A stretch of 64,000 bases of DNA from Promethearchaeia archaeon (lineage in GTDB: Archaea > Asgardarchaeota > Lokiarchaeia > Sigyniarchaeales > SOKP01). The stretch is taken from positions 204,547 through 268,546 of the forward strand of contig JAHQWG010000028.1 in the NCBI GenBank assembly GCA_029856045.1. The letters run 5' to 3'. Positions 43,377 to 52,811 of the stretch are shown piece after piece. How positions within the stretch are numbered: the first letter of the stretch is position 1; every line of letters begins with the position of its first letter. The notes beneath the pieces are model-generated. The model saw only the letters and a list, made by a program, of their open reading frames with translations, was not told the DNA's origin and did no database searches. Position numbers and translations under genes: made by a program.

Positions 43377-44198
43377 ATGGTTCAAGTCTTCAAAATTTTA
43401 GATACCGGGGAAACTGAAGAAATTAAAGATACTGGCAATCCAATTAAGGATATCCTAGACATTTCTGAAGTATATATTATAATCAGCGAACATCGGGATA
43501 AAACAATTTGGTTATGGAAAGGTGCAAAATCATCGGTTAGAAGAAAATTCATTGGAGCCCAGAAGTCGCAGGACGTTCGAGGGCAGGTAGGAATGCAATA
43601 TTCAGTGTTTCCTGTAGATCAAGGCGAGGAAAAACCAGATTTTATAAAAATTATTGGGGGTAATCCCAGTGAAGGATTTGCGAGAGAAATTAAAGATGAT
43701 AGTGCTGGACTAGAGACTCATCCTTTAAGGCAAAAGCAAATTTTTGAACCACCAGAACCAGCAGAAGGGATGAAAATCGGACCATCACCTCAGGCTCAAG
43801 CTGGAATAGGGCCTTTATATACTGGAGAGGAATCAATATCTAAATATTTAGAACCGAATACTGTTGATTTTAAATCGGTGATGCAAAAATTAGAAGAAAT
43901 TGCTACTCCGGAAGGTTTCGAAAGAGAAATGATTATTATTGGCTCCCAAACCTTTGCGGTTGTCGAAAAAGTTCAAACATTTTTGGGTAAAAAACAGATT
44001 GAGAAAGTTATTGAGCGTATTAGTTCAATCCCTGAAGGTGTTTTTTTTGCTGAAGGCTATACGCCTCGAATTTTATCAGAAAATGGAAAAGTCTTAGCTG
44101 TAGAATTTTTAAAAAAATCAAATAGTAATAAAAATAATAATCCTAATAAAAAGAATATCTTAAAAAATCAAATAAACCAACAATTAGGTTCTTCCTAA
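43377..44198 (+). CDS. Gelsolin-like domain protein (Asgard eukaryotic-signature type)
   Basis: 273 residues. Residues about 25-105 match a gelsolin repeat: DISEVYIIISEHRDKTIWLWKGAKSS, then RRKFIGAQKSQDVRGQVG and YSVFPVDQGEEKPDFIKIIGG, the last being the usual EGxExxxF end of the repeat. A Pro-rich linker follows (about 120-155), then a second alpha/beta domain (FKSVMQKLEEIATPEGFEREMIIIGSQTFAVVEK ... PEGVFFAEGYTPRILSENGK), and a Lys/Asn-rich tail. Gelsolin-fold proteins of Asgard archaea bind actin in vitro. It opens a three-gene group with a Roadblock protein and a vWA protein. The second domain is unassigned. Confidence 0.72.
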   Translation: MVQVFKILDTGETEEIKDTGNPIKDILDISEVYIIISEHRDKTIWLWKGAKSSVRRKFIGAQKSQDVRGQVGMQYSVFPVDQGEEKPDFIKIIGGNPSEGFAREIKDDSAGLETHPLRQKQIFEPPEPAEGMKIGPSPQAQAGIGPLYTGEESISKYLEPNTVDFKSVMQKLEEIATPEGFEREMIIIGSQTFAVVEKVQTFLGKKQIEKVIERISSIPEGVFFAEGYTPRILSENGKVLAVEFLKKSNSNKNNNPNKKNILKNQINQQLGSS

Positions 44199-44295
44199 TA
44201 ACAAGAATTTAAAATAAATGATATTAACAAAAAAATATTAAGTCACTTTAATTGTATTCTATAAAATTAAATAATTTTTAAAATAAAATCTAATA

Positions 44296-44688
44296 ATGAG
44301 CGATTTAACACCACAAGAAGCTCAGAATTTATCCGAGTTCTTAGGAAATATCACTGAACATACTGATTTAGAAGCATTGGCGTTAGTTACTCGAGAAGGT
44401 TTAAGACTTGCTTTTTCATGCGTTCCGGGTTATAACATCAATCCTGATTTATTTTCGTCTATGAGCGCTGTTGTATTAAAAAGCGGGGACGATGCTATTC
44501 AAGCACTTGAATATAATGATCTTCTTGAAGTTATTCTTCGAGGAGATAACGCATTCATAATTTTAAGCAACGCTGGACGATTCTTCCTAATGGGAGCAAG
44601 TAGAGAGATTAAAGATTTAGGAAAAATAGTCTCAGTCTTTAGATACTATTCAAAAGAAATCTCTAATAGATATCCAAAATTATCTTAA
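44296..44688 (+). CDS. Roadblock/LC7-like domain protein
   Basis: 130 residues with the Roadblock order: helix (SDLTPQEAQNLSEFLGNI), strand LEALALVTREGLRLAFSCVPG, helix LFSSMSAVVLKSGDDAIQAL, strands DLLEVILRGDNAFIILSNAGRFFLMGAS, closing helix LGKIVSVFRYYSKEI. Such proteins dimerise and dock on small GTPases. It lies 97 nt downstream of the gelsolin-like gene and 244 nt upstream of the vWA gene, all on the plus strand. Confidence 0.82.
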   Translation: MSDLTPQEAQNLSEFLGNITEHTDLEALALVTREGLRLAFSCVPGYNINPDLFSSMSAVVLKSGDDAIQALEYNDLLEVILRGDNAFIILSNAGRFFLMGASREIKDLGKIVSVFRYYSKEISNRYPKLS

Positions 44689-44932
44689 AATTACCTAATT
44701 CTTTAATATTTAAGGAAAATATTGTTATTACAAAGCGTACAAATCTTCTAAGTTTCATAATTTTTTTAAAATACACAAGACATATATTTCAAAATTTTAT
44801 TAATATTGAGTAGAAGTCCGTTTAAAATTTTTTAATGATTAAAAATAAATTATAAATAAGAATTCTAACATTTTATACTAATGAATATTTATTATGTTCT
44901 CAAAGGAATATTAATATTATAAAGGGTTAATC

Positions 44933-47098
44933 ATGTCTAAAGAGCCAATAATGTTGTTTGTTGAGGTTTTTGATTCAGATTCTGCAAAAGTAATAATCTC
45001 TAATGAGAATCTTGAAAAATTAGGTGTTAAGAATGGAGATATTGTTGAAGTTATAGATAAAGATACAAATAAAACTACATCAGCATTTATTGAGGGCTCT
45101 ACGAATGTTCTTGAATTTGCTGGTAAATTTTCTAAATTGATATGTGATAAATTAGGTTTTAAAGGAGTGGAATTAGGTGTTCAAGTAAGATCTGATATTT
45201 CCATAACTCCTGAGCTTACTCCCTCTGAAAAAATTTCAATTCCAGTAACCCCACCTACTGAAATAAAACCCCCTAAAATTGAATTCGATATTGAACAACC
45301 GCAACCAATGAAACCTCAAACTCCCACTTATGCACCTCCAGAACCACAACTACCAATTCCTGGAATTACTCCCCCACCGTCCCCACCTGGATTGACTCCA
45401 ACGCCACCACCCCCTCCACAACCATCACCAACATATGCACCTCCAAAACCGCAAATGCCAACACCTGGATTAACACCCCCACCACAACCACCACAAATAG
45501 ACCAATTAGGAGTTCAACCAAGTGGATTACCCGAAACTGAGATAGCTCCTGCTTACACCAATCAAATTGATATATATACTTTGCAGACTCAAAAAAGTGG
45601 CTTAATTTTAACACCAAAAGTAGTCGATGATATGGAAGGAAGGATTCATTTAAGTGAGAATAATCTCCGAAAATTAGGATTGGGTGTAGGAATGTTAATT
45701 GCATGGGAAGATCCCTTGACACGCTCTGTAGGTTCAGCGAGAATTTCTATGGGTCTTAACGTTCCAGATAATCAAATCATAATGGATCAAAATACAAAGG
45801 AAGATACTAATCTCCTTTCTGATCAAGTTGTAGTTTTTTCTACTGAACCACCCATTCAGAAAATGGAGGAAATTTCCCTGGAAGTTAATTCAAAACCAGA
45901 ACTTAGTGGTTTTTGTCATGTTAGCCCTAGGATAATGCATTCACTCTCTGTACAACCTGGTAATATCTTAGCTTTTGAAGACGAATTAACTGGCGCTATT
46001 GGAGCTGCAAAAGTTCAAATTAATGAAAGAATGCCCTCCAATCAAATTGTTATTGATAATGAGATATTAGAAGCTTCCGGAATCGGTAGTTATGAAGTTA
46101 TTGTAAGAAAAAACCCAAGACAAATTATTTCTTTACAATCAATAACTTTAGGTTTAAGTCCAATTAAAGGAGAAAATATGTGGGAGCTTGTAAGTACAAT
46201 ACGTCAAAACGTTGACGCCTTAAAAAATTGGCTTATGAATTATATAATATTTAAAGGAATTAAATTAAGATGGAATGTAGCCAATGTTGCATGTTCTGTC
46301 ATAGATTGCATACCTGATTTAACAGGAGATATTTTTGCACAAGTATCTCCAAATACTACATTAAGCTTGAGTCCAACGGGTCTTATTCCGTTTAATGCAA
46401 TATTAATTATTGACATTAGTAGGAGTATGATGGCGCGCGATGTAGAAATTAGAAATATTGCTCCTGCAATCGAGGGAATTAAGGCAGCCATGTATTCCCC
46501 AGAAATTCAAGAATTTTTAAAAAAATTTAAGGAAGGTATTTCAGTTCCACGTCGAATAGCAGCCGCTTTTGCAGCAGTTCTATTCTTAAGTGAGAAAGTG
46601 GGAAGAGGATTCGGAGAAAAAGTGAGTGTTATACGTTTTGCTGATGAAGCGCAAGTATTACCCTTCCAAGGAGGGTTGTATATGGATTCTGCCAGCGGTG
46701 AAAAAGGAATTCTTGAGGATTGTGCTCGAATGATTGTTGATAGGATTGGGAACGCTTATGGTCAAGCAACAAATATGGGTGCCGCAATGCTTGCAGGAAG
46801 GGAAGTTCTATACACTTTTGAACAAATAAATCCCGATCAGCCAACAATGTTAGTAATATTAACTGATGGTGTTCCTACCGATGTAGATAATTTTCTTGAA
46901 GCTATTAAGCAATTCAGTGAAAACCCAAATGTTGTAATATATATTGTAGGTCTGGGAAATCCTGATGATCAATTAATGAATAGAGCTGCTAATTTATGTG
47001 GTGGAGAATACTTTAAACCAAATGATGCAGGGGAATTATTGATCTGGTACTCAAAAAGGGCAAGAGATCTAACGGTAAAACTTAAAGCTCATAAATAG
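44933..47098 (+). CDS. von Willebrand A protein with Cdc48-N-like barrels and a polyproline linker
   Basis: 721 residues. Residues about 5-85 resemble the double-psi barrel of Cdc48/VAT N domains (VFDSDSAKVIISNENLEKLGVKNGDIVEV). Residues 103-200 are proline-rich with a duplicated unit (TYAPPEPQLPIPGI and TYAPPKPQMPTPGL) and runs of PPP. Two more barrel-like repeats follow (238-300 and 328-395: HLSENNLRKLGLGVGMLIAWED and HVSPRIMHSLSVQPGNILAFED). Residues 487-690 are a vWA domain with a complete MIDAS: DISRS (494-498), Thr613 and TDG (644-646). No signal peptide. Role unknown; context with gelsolin and Roadblock suggests a cytoskeletal or AAA-adaptor function. Confidence 0.85.
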   Translation: MSKEPIMLFVEVFDSDSAKVIISNENLEKLGVKNGDIVEVIDKDTNKTTSAFIEGSTNVLEFAGKFSKLICDKLGFKGVELGVQVRSDISITPELTPSEKISIPVTPPTEIKPPKIEFDIEQPQPMKPQTPTYAPPEPQLPIPGITPPPSPPGLTPTPPPPPQPSPTYAPPKPQMPTPGLTPPPQPPQIDQLGVQPSGLPETEIAPAYTNQIDIYTLQTQKSGLILTPKVVDDMEGRIHLSENNLRKLGLGVGMLIAWEDPLTRSVGSARISMGLNVPDNQIIMDQNTKEDTNLLSDQVVVFSTEPPIQKMEEISLEVNSKPELSGFCHVSPRIMHSLSVQPGNILAFEDELTGAIGAAKVQINERMPSNQIVIDNEILEASGIGSYEVIVRKNPRQIISLQSITLGLSPIKGENMWELVSTIRQNVDALKNWLMNYIIFKGIKLRWNVANVACSVIDCIPDLTGDIFAQVSPNTTLSLSPTGLIPFNAILIIDISRSMMARDVEIRNIAPAIEGIKAAMYSPEIQEFLKKFKEGISVPRRIAAAFAAVLFLSEKVGRGFGEKVSVIRFADEAQVLPFQGGLYMDSASGEKGILEDCARMIVDRIGNAYGQATNMGAAMLAGREVLYTFEQINPDQPTMLVILTDGVPTDVDNFLEAIKQFSENPNVVIYIVGLGNPDDQLMNRAANLCGGEYFKPNDAGELLIWYSKRARDLTVKLKAHK

Positions 47099-47127
47099 TA
47101 GATATAAATAAAATTTTCCAAAAATTT

Positions 47128-48666
47128 TTAGGTTTTTACTTTTATTTCTTGTTCAATTACTTTCGCTGGTGATTGCCGTATTTTTAAATCTTTATACATA
47201 TTATTTTCTTTTAATTGAAGACTAATTATATCTTCAGAGATCCCCATAGAACGAAGCATTTGGTAACCATTTCTTATTACTGCTTTAATGAATCTAGGGA
47301 CTTGGGGAAGCATCCAATTGAATTTGGAAAAGGGGTTAATATAACGTTTTGCTACCATTTTGAGCCAATCTCTGCCCATATAATAATCAGCATAAGCTTC
47401 TCCCACTAACCCATACATCTCGTGATTACTTAATTGTTCTGTTCTCATCATAGAATGGAAGAGATCGTAGTACTTATAGTTATTAGTTGTAATCATATTT
47501 TTACTCTTCATCTCATCGTAAAAGGGAGTGCCAGGAAAGGCGGTAATTGGTGTAAATTGTACAATAGTCAAATTAAGTGATTTTGTGAATGAAATATTTT
47601 GCCGGACCATTTCTTTGGTTTCACCTGGATAACCAATTATTACACCACCAAAAATAGAAATACCGTGATCTTGCAGCATTTTAACAACTTTTGTTATCTT
47701 AGCAGGTGTAGTATTTATTTTACCCATAGCATCAAGACTTTGTTGATGAACAGATTCAATGCCAAGAAATACTTGTCTCATACCTGCCTTTTGCATAAGA
47801 TCAACTAACCATGGATTTTGGTAAAGTGTATCAACTCTTGATTGGCAGCTAAAATAGAATTTATTTGGAAGCCCCGTCTGGATAATAGTATCTAAAATTT
47901 TTTTGGTACGTTTAGCATTAATAGTAAAATTATCTTCACAGAAAAAAATAAAATTATGACCCAAATTCACATCATATATTTCTTGCATGATTCTTTTTAG
48001 GCTTTTAGTTCGATACGAGATATGGTGGATGGGATCTTTCCACATTTTAATGATACAACAAAATTTGCACGAGTGGGGACACCCTCTTGATGTTTCAAGT
48101 GGAGCCACTCTTGTACCTAAATAAATATACTTTTTCCATTTTAATAAATCTCTTCTGGGCATAGGAAAATTATCTAAGTTCGTTTCTAATCTGCGATCCT
48201 TATTATGAGTAACTTTTCCATTATTATTGCAATATGAAACACCATCTATTTCTTTTAATGTTACATGATTTTGGTTTCCATCAATATAATCAATTATTTC
48301 TTTAAAAGTATGCTCACCTTCACCCCGAATTGCATAGTCAACTGATTGATCTCTAGCTACATAATCCGGATCAAGTGTTGGATGATATCCGCCAATAATT
48401 GTTGTACAACCCTGTTCTTTAGCCAATTGTGCCACTTCAAGCGCATGATCGATTTGAGGTGTCATACTTGTAATCGCAACAACATCATAACGGTTTAATT
48501 CGCGTTGAAATCGTTTTTCGTAATATTTTTCAATTTTAAAATCAAATAATTTTGCATCATGATCGGGAACCATAGCTGCGATTGAAATAAGACTCAATGG
48601 TGCGCCTTTAATAATTGCATCAAGCCCAGACTCGAGTCGAGCCGGATTAACATAAAGAATTTTCAT
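47128..48666 (-). CDS. B12-binding-domain radical SAM protein
   Basis: 512 residues. N-terminal cobalamin-binding-type Rossmann domain (LKILYVNPAR replaced here by KILYVNPARLESGLD ... IIGGYHPTLDPDYV) to about 150, then a radical SAM core with SRGCPHSCKFCC (C196, C200, C203 for the 4Fe-4S cluster) and FFCEDNFTINAKRTKKIL, IGYPGETKEM. Related proteins carry out methylation or ring closure in lipids, cofactors and tetrapyrroles. The C-terminal about 100 residues are unassigned. Monocistronic; the substrate is not evident. Confidence 0.9.
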   Translation of the reverse strand: MKILYVNPARLESGLDAIIKGAPLSLISIAAMVPDHDAKLFDFKIEKYYEKRFQRELNRYDVVAITSMTPQIDHALEVAQLAKEQGCTTIIGGYHPTLDPDYVARDQSVDYAIRGEGEHTFKEIIDYIDGNQNHVTLKEIDGVSYCNNNGKVTHNKDRRLETNLDNFPMPRRDLLKWKKYIYLGTRVAPLETSRGCPHSCKFCCIIKMWKDPIHHISYRTKSLKRIMQEIYDVNLGHNFIFFCEDNFTINAKRTKKILDTIIQTGLPNKFYFSCQSRVDTLYQNPWLVDLMQKAGMRQVFLGIESVHQQSLDAMGKINTTPAKITKVVKMLQDHGISIFGGVIIGYPGETKEMVRQNISFTKSLNLTIVQFTPITAFPGTPFYDEMKSKNMITTNNYKYYDLFHSMMRTEQLSNHEMYGLVGEAYADYYMGRDWLKMVAKRYINPFSKFNWMLPQVPRFIKAVIRNGYQMLRSMGISEDIISLQLKENNMYKDLKIRQSPAKVIEQEIKVKT

Positions 48667-48844
48667 TAGTTTAATCGAATCGTTTCTTATTAAATTTTTT
48701 AATTTTTTAAAATTATTGTTGAAAATACATAGAGGATAATAATATTTAAACTTTTTGTTGGTTCTACATAGTTTTTGTTTAGCCTACATATAAAAATTAG
48801 TACAAAAAAATTAAAAAAATAAGAGGATTTGAAAAGTTCTATTC

Positions 48845-50023
48845 TCAAAATTTCAACGTCCACTCTAATTGATCGATGATTTCTATTAGATCTAAGATTT
48901 CAAATCCCATTTTAAATTTTTCATTTGCATCGCTTAAATTTGTTCTACAAAATGGGCATGTTGAAGATACAATTGATGCCCCAGTTTCTTTTGCTTCTTC
49001 TAATCTTTCCTGTGATATTTCAACAGACCAATCTGGATATCCAATTTTAACACCTCCTCCAGCACCACAACACCATGCATGATTCCGATTTCGTCTCATT
49101 TCTACAAAATCTATTCCAGGAATCTGTTTATAAACATCTCTTGGGATTTCATATATACCAGAATGTCTGCCTAAATGACATGGATCGTGATAGGTTACAG
49201 TTTTATTGTAATTTGATTTGAATTTTAATCTACCTTTTTCTATTAATTCCTTAAGCAGTTCACAAGTATGATATAGTTTAAAATCATAATCAACACCAAA
49301 TTTTTTAAAATCATTCTTTAATGTTCGGTAACACCCAGCACAGGAAGTAATTACCTTAACTGCACCTGTTTCTTTTATCTTTTCTATATTATAATTCATA
49401 AATTCTTTTGAAATAGAAATTTGACCCGTTCTTATCATAGGAGATGTACAACAATGTTCATCGATTAGTGTAAAATTAATATTTGCCCTTTTTAGAAAGT
49501 TTAATGTCGCATCTCTTAAGGATTGTTGGCGATAATTTGAAGTACAACCTATAAAATAGACCCATTCTGCTTTATCGGGTAAGTTATACTTTTTCTTTAG
49601 CTCCTCATTATCAGAATTGGGCTCATCATAAGGATTGAATTTTTTGATCGCTCGCTCAATTAGTTTTTCTTGGTTTTGGGCTGGACCAATATGTTTCACC
49701 GCTAACTCTCTCAAGGCTTCTATCATATCAACAATATAATCTGCATGTGGTGCTTGACATGCATCCATGCAAGCTCCACAAGTAGGGCATGCAAAAATGG
49801 CATCCTTTAAATCATCGCTCCATTCTAAATCTCCATTTAATACTCCACGTATAGTTCTTATCTTTCCAGATGCCCAAAACGATTCAAACAGGAATTTTTC
49901 GCCTGAAGGACAAGAGGGCTCAAAAGTCTTATATCCATATTTACAAGTGCTACACTTGATACAGCGTTCAAAAGCCATTTCTAAATATTCTTTACCCATT
50001 AAGGTTTTATCTACTTCTACCAT
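48845..50023 (-). CDS. Fe-S protein with two CCG domains (GlpC/LldE/HdrD-like), start at 50023
   Basis: 392 residues from the ATG at 50023, which overlaps the stop of the FAD oxidase gene (TAATG) and sits behind GGAGGTGG; an in-frame ATG at 50071 would add 16 residues and overlap the upstream gene by 49 nt, so it is less likely. The N-terminal ferredoxin region has CIKCSTC and CPTCGACMDAC; two CCG domains follow (GCTSNYRQ / EHCCTSP / SCAGC and DPCHLGRHSG / WCCGAGGG / TCPFC). Electron-accepting partner of FAD-dependent 2-hydroxyacid dehydrogenases, probably transferring electrons to a quinone-like or Hdr-type acceptor. Confidence 0.9.
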   Translation of the reverse strand: MVEVDKTLMGKEYLEMAFERCIKCSTCKYGYKTFEPSCPSGEKFLFESFWASGKIRTIRGVLNGDLEWSDDLKDAIFACPTCGACMDACQAPHADYIVDMIEALRELAVKHIGPAQNQEKLIERAIKKFNPYDEPNSDNEELKKKYNLPDKAEWVYFIGCTSNYRQQSLRDATLNFLKRANINFTLIDEHCCTSPMIRTGQISISKEFMNYNIEKIKETGAVKVITSCAGCYRTLKNDFKKFGVDYDFKLYHTCELLKELIEKGRLKFKSNYNKTVTYHDPCHLGRHSGIYEIPRDVYKQIPGIDFVEMRRNRNHAWCCGAGGGVKIGYPDWSVEISQERLEEAKETGASIVSSTCPFCRTNLSDANEKFKMGFEILDLIEIIDQLEWTLKF

Positions 50024-51498
50024 TACGTGTTCCACCTCCCTGGATTGAAGATTCCATTGGGATCCATACATTTTTTTATTTTTTCAAATAAGTTTAGCCA
50101 GCCAGGGTTAATTTGGTTGCGCATCTTTTCCGTCATCCAGGCAGGCGTTTTATAAGGAATACATCCTAATTCTAAACAAGTATCAGTGATTTCTTCTAAT
50201 AACTTATGAATTCTTTCCTCATCCTTAAATTTATCAAAGCGTATTATTGGTCTAAATATGGAATAATGTGAATATTTCATACTTTTCATGTAAAGGTACA
50301 ATGGAATATTATATTTTTTAAAAAGTTTATCTACTTTTTTTGATAATTCTTCTATTTTATGAGAGGGAGCATAACTACCAAACCATGTTAAACCAGAATA
50401 TTCAAATAAAGATAAAACCATAGATGGTAAATCAACTAAACTACGAAGTCTTAAGTTAAATAATTTTACAAATTCATCAAAATCTATTGAATATACTCTA
50501 ATACCCTCTTGTTTAATTTTCTCAATTATATTTAAATATATCTCCTTTTTTGCTTTATATTGATTCTCTGTATGAGCTGTTATTGTGGAAATCGACATCA
50601 TTCTTGGTTCTTCTGGAAATCTTTTAGGTTCCGGAATTCCACAGCACATTTTGACTATTTCAATGCTTCCAAGGGCAATATCATCAATAACCTCCGTCCT
50701 TCCAATTTCTCTACAAATTTCTCCTACATCCTCCAAATTAAAAATTACTAATGCTTCAAATTTTCGAATTGATTTCTTTGGCCATAATTGAACTGCGCAT
50801 TTTGTTATTAACCCGGTCATACCTTGCCAATTAACAAATAATCCCATTAAATCGGGCATTGGATAACGACTCCACCAACTATCGGGGTCAGCTTCATCCT
50901 TTCCATAAAAACATGAACCTATCCGTGTGATATTTCCATCAACTGTAATAACTTCTAAACCGTTAATAGAATCCCCCATCGATCCTATTTTACAAGATAA
51001 ATTATTCATTCCGCTTAATATAGCATTTCCTACTACACCTGCATAGGGTGGTGCAAAAGGATAATTATATCTAAGGTGCGGGTAATTTTCATCTAAATGC
51101 TTTTTTAATTGTCCAAATGTCACTCCAGGTTCTAATAGAGCATACATCATATTTTCATTTATATATAAAATTTTATTCATTTTTTTTCCGAAATCTACGA
51201 TAATTCCCCCCCGTTCTGGAATTGTAAGCCCCCCAACATTATTTCCAGAGATATAGGGAACGATAGGGATTATATTTTCATTACAATATTTAACTAATTC
51301 TACTAATTGTTCTTTATTTTCTGGGATTACAATAAAATCCGGCATATTCGGAGCGCATTCGGTCATATCGTAAGAATAAGGATATAAATCAACACTTTTA
51401 CTTGATACATTCTCCTTTCCAAAAATTTCAACTAATTTTTTATAAACTTCTTCTTTATTGACTTTTTCAAAAATATTTATTTCTTTAGTGATTGTCAT
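50023..51498 (-). CDS. FAD-linked oxidase (GlcD/LDH-D type, VAO fold)
   Basis: 491 residues. FAD-binding PCMH domain in the first half (IPIVPYISGNNVGGLTIPERGGIIVDFGKKMNKI; NNLSCKIGSMGDSINGLEVIT), FAD-oxidase C-terminal domain in the second (IYLNIIEKIKQEGIRVYSI ... FNPGRW). Such enzymes oxidise lactate, glycolate or other 2-hydroxyacids, or aromatic methyl/alkyl groups in the VAO class. Co-encoded with a Fe-S CCG subunit (TAATG overlap downstream) and an SCP2-like protein (12 nt upstream). Substrate unknown; the SCP2 neighbour hints at a hydrophobic one. Confidence 0.88.
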   Translation of the reverse strand: MTITKEINIFEKVNKEEVYKKLVEIFGKENVSSKSVDLYPYSYDMTECAPNMPDFIVIPENKEQLVELVKYCNENIIPIVPYISGNNVGGLTIPERGGIIVDFGKKMNKILYINENMMYALLEPGVTFGQLKKHLDENYPHLRYNYPFAPPYAGVVGNAILSGMNNLSCKIGSMGDSINGLEVITVDGNITRIGSCFYGKDEADPDSWWSRYPMPDLMGLFVNWQGMTGLITKCAVQLWPKKSIRKFEALVIFNLEDVGEICREIGRTEVIDDIALGSIEIVKMCCGIPEPKRFPEEPRMMSISTITAHTENQYKAKKEIYLNIIEKIKQEGIRVYSIDFDEFVKLFNLRLRSLVDLPSMVLSLFEYSGLTWFGSYAPSHKIEELSKKVDKLFKKYNIPLYLYMKSMKYSHYSIFRPIIRFDKFKDEERIHKLLEEITDTCLELGCIPYKTPAWMTEKMRNQINPGWLNLFEKIKKCMDPNGIFNPGRWNT

Positions 51499-51510
51499 AA
51501 ATTTTACCTC

Positions 51511-51933
51511 TTATCTGGTCTTCTTATTCAATTCAAAATAATTGGTATTAGGTTCTGCTGCAACCATTTGCATAGAAACCATAAAAATGTTATAAAATTT
51601 AACCAATAAATCACTATCATTACCTAACCCTTCCATCTCCATTAAACCATTTTCCATACCAAAAATAGGATTTTCCCTACCATAAGCAAAATCTAGCATA
51701 GTTTGTAAGTTAAGCTTTACTTTCATATCTGCTTTATCAGATTCTCCCATCTCGAACTTTATATCATTACCTTCAAAAATGACAGTTAATGGATAAAATG
51801 GTTCTATATGAATGACCACTTTCTTATTCCAATTAGTTACAAGTTTAACAAATTCCCTATCATCTTTTCTGTAGCTAAAAATGTTATGAAGCGATATCGA
51901 AATTAAATCCTCGGGTTTTTGTATAGAAATCAT
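51511..51933 (-). CDS. SCP2-like protein preceding an FAD oxidase
   Basis: 140 residues. Pattern typical of the SCP2 fold: central strands VVIHIEPFYPLTVIFEGNDIKFEMGE, KADMKVKLNLQTMLDFAYGRENPIFGMENGLMEMEGLGNDSDLLVKFYNIF. First gene of the operon with the FAD oxidase and the Fe-S protein. Lipid or acyl binding is known for the family; delivery of substrate to the oxidase is inference. Divergent from the ACS-like gene. Confidence 0.72.
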   Translation of the reverse strand: MISIQKPEDLISISLHNIFSYRKDDREFVKLVTNWNKKVVIHIEPFYPLTVIFEGNDIKFEMGESDKADMKVKLNLQTMLDFAYGRENPIFGMENGLMEMEGLGNDSDLLVKFYNIFMVSMQMVAAEPNTNYFELNKKTR

Positions 51934-52017
51934 TTTTTAATCACATTAGTTTTGGAAAATATTATTTATGTTATTATTTGATATTAGTTATAATTAATTT
52001 TTATTTTTATTAAGTAT

Positions 52018-52797
52018 TTGAAAAGTGAAATAAAAATAGAATACTTGCAAAATCTAAGGAAAATCATTGAAGATTTTAAAGAAAATAATGAAAATATTAA
52101 AATTTATAAAGCTCCTCAAAATATATCAGAATATTTGATAAACATAGGAATAGATGTTAAACTAGACACATATAAAGAGATTATTTTAGAGGAGGAAACT
52201 CAGATAGAATTAGGAGGTATTAATAAATACTCTACTTCTGTAATTTTTCCATTATCCAATAAAAATAACATTCAAAATGGACAAATAACATTAATTGGCC
52301 CGGAAATTCAAGAAATCCGAGAAAATAATATCGATTTTGGTCAAATAATAATTATTGGAGGAAAAAAAATATCAGAATCTCACTACAATGATTTCCAGAG
52401 ATTGCAGTTTATTTCAGATGGAATACAAGGTTTCGTGATTCGCTCAATTCCTCGAAGATTTTGGTGTAGAATAAGTAAAGATGCGATTAAAAAAGGTTTT
52501 TCATTTAATTTATTAGGAAATTCAATTATATATCTATTCAAAAAACAATTTCCGGAGTTAATAGAAGCCATAGAAATAATTTTTATAAGCGCTAGTGAGC
52601 TAAATATCAAAAAATTTGAAGAAGTTATTTCAAAAATTAGAGAAATATATAAAAGAAATTGGGCTAAAAAAATTGAAGAATGGAAAGAACGTGTAGATTG
52701 TAATTATGATTGGGTCTGTGATGTGTGTCCTTATAACGAAACATGTTATAATATTTCAGATATATATGAACTAAGAAAAAATATTGAATTTGATTAA
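52018..52797 (+). CDS. Acetyl-CoA synthase (CdhC/AcsB)-like fragment protein with a four-Cys motif
   Basis: 259 residues from TTG. Segments such as TLIGPEIQEIRENN, QFISDGIQGFVIRS and RISKDAIKKGFSFNLLGNSIIYLFKKQFPELIEAIEIIFIS match the front/middle domain of the CODH/ACS beta subunit (GP-x-I ... RISK-x-A ... FP-x-VE). The A-cluster domain (CGCFEC-type) is absent. Instead the protein ends with DCNYDWVCDVCPYNETC (C228, C234, C237, C243), likely a metal or Fe-S site. It is 14 nt upstream of a CooC-type ATPase, so a role in CODH/ACS assembly, nickel delivery or CoA binding is suggested. Confidence 0.6.
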   Translation: MKSEIKIEYLQNLRKIIEDFKENNENIKIYKAPQNISEYLINIGIDVKLDTYKEIILEEETQIELGGINKYSTSVIFPLSNKNNIQNGQITLIGPEIQEIRENNIDFGQIIIIGGKKISESHYNDFQRLQFISDGIQGFVIRSIPRRFWCRISKDAIKKGFSFNLLGNSIIYLFKKQFPELIEAIEIIFISASELNIKKFEEVISKIREIYKRNWAKKIEEWKERVDCNYDWVCDVCPYNETCYNISDIYELRKNIEFD

Positions 52798-52811
52798 TTA
52801 TAATCATTATT

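Noticed and set aside
45366-45722. Minus-strand open frame opposite the polyproline region
   Set aside because: It is a by-product of the skewed CCA/CCT codons of the polyproline stretch on the plus strand.
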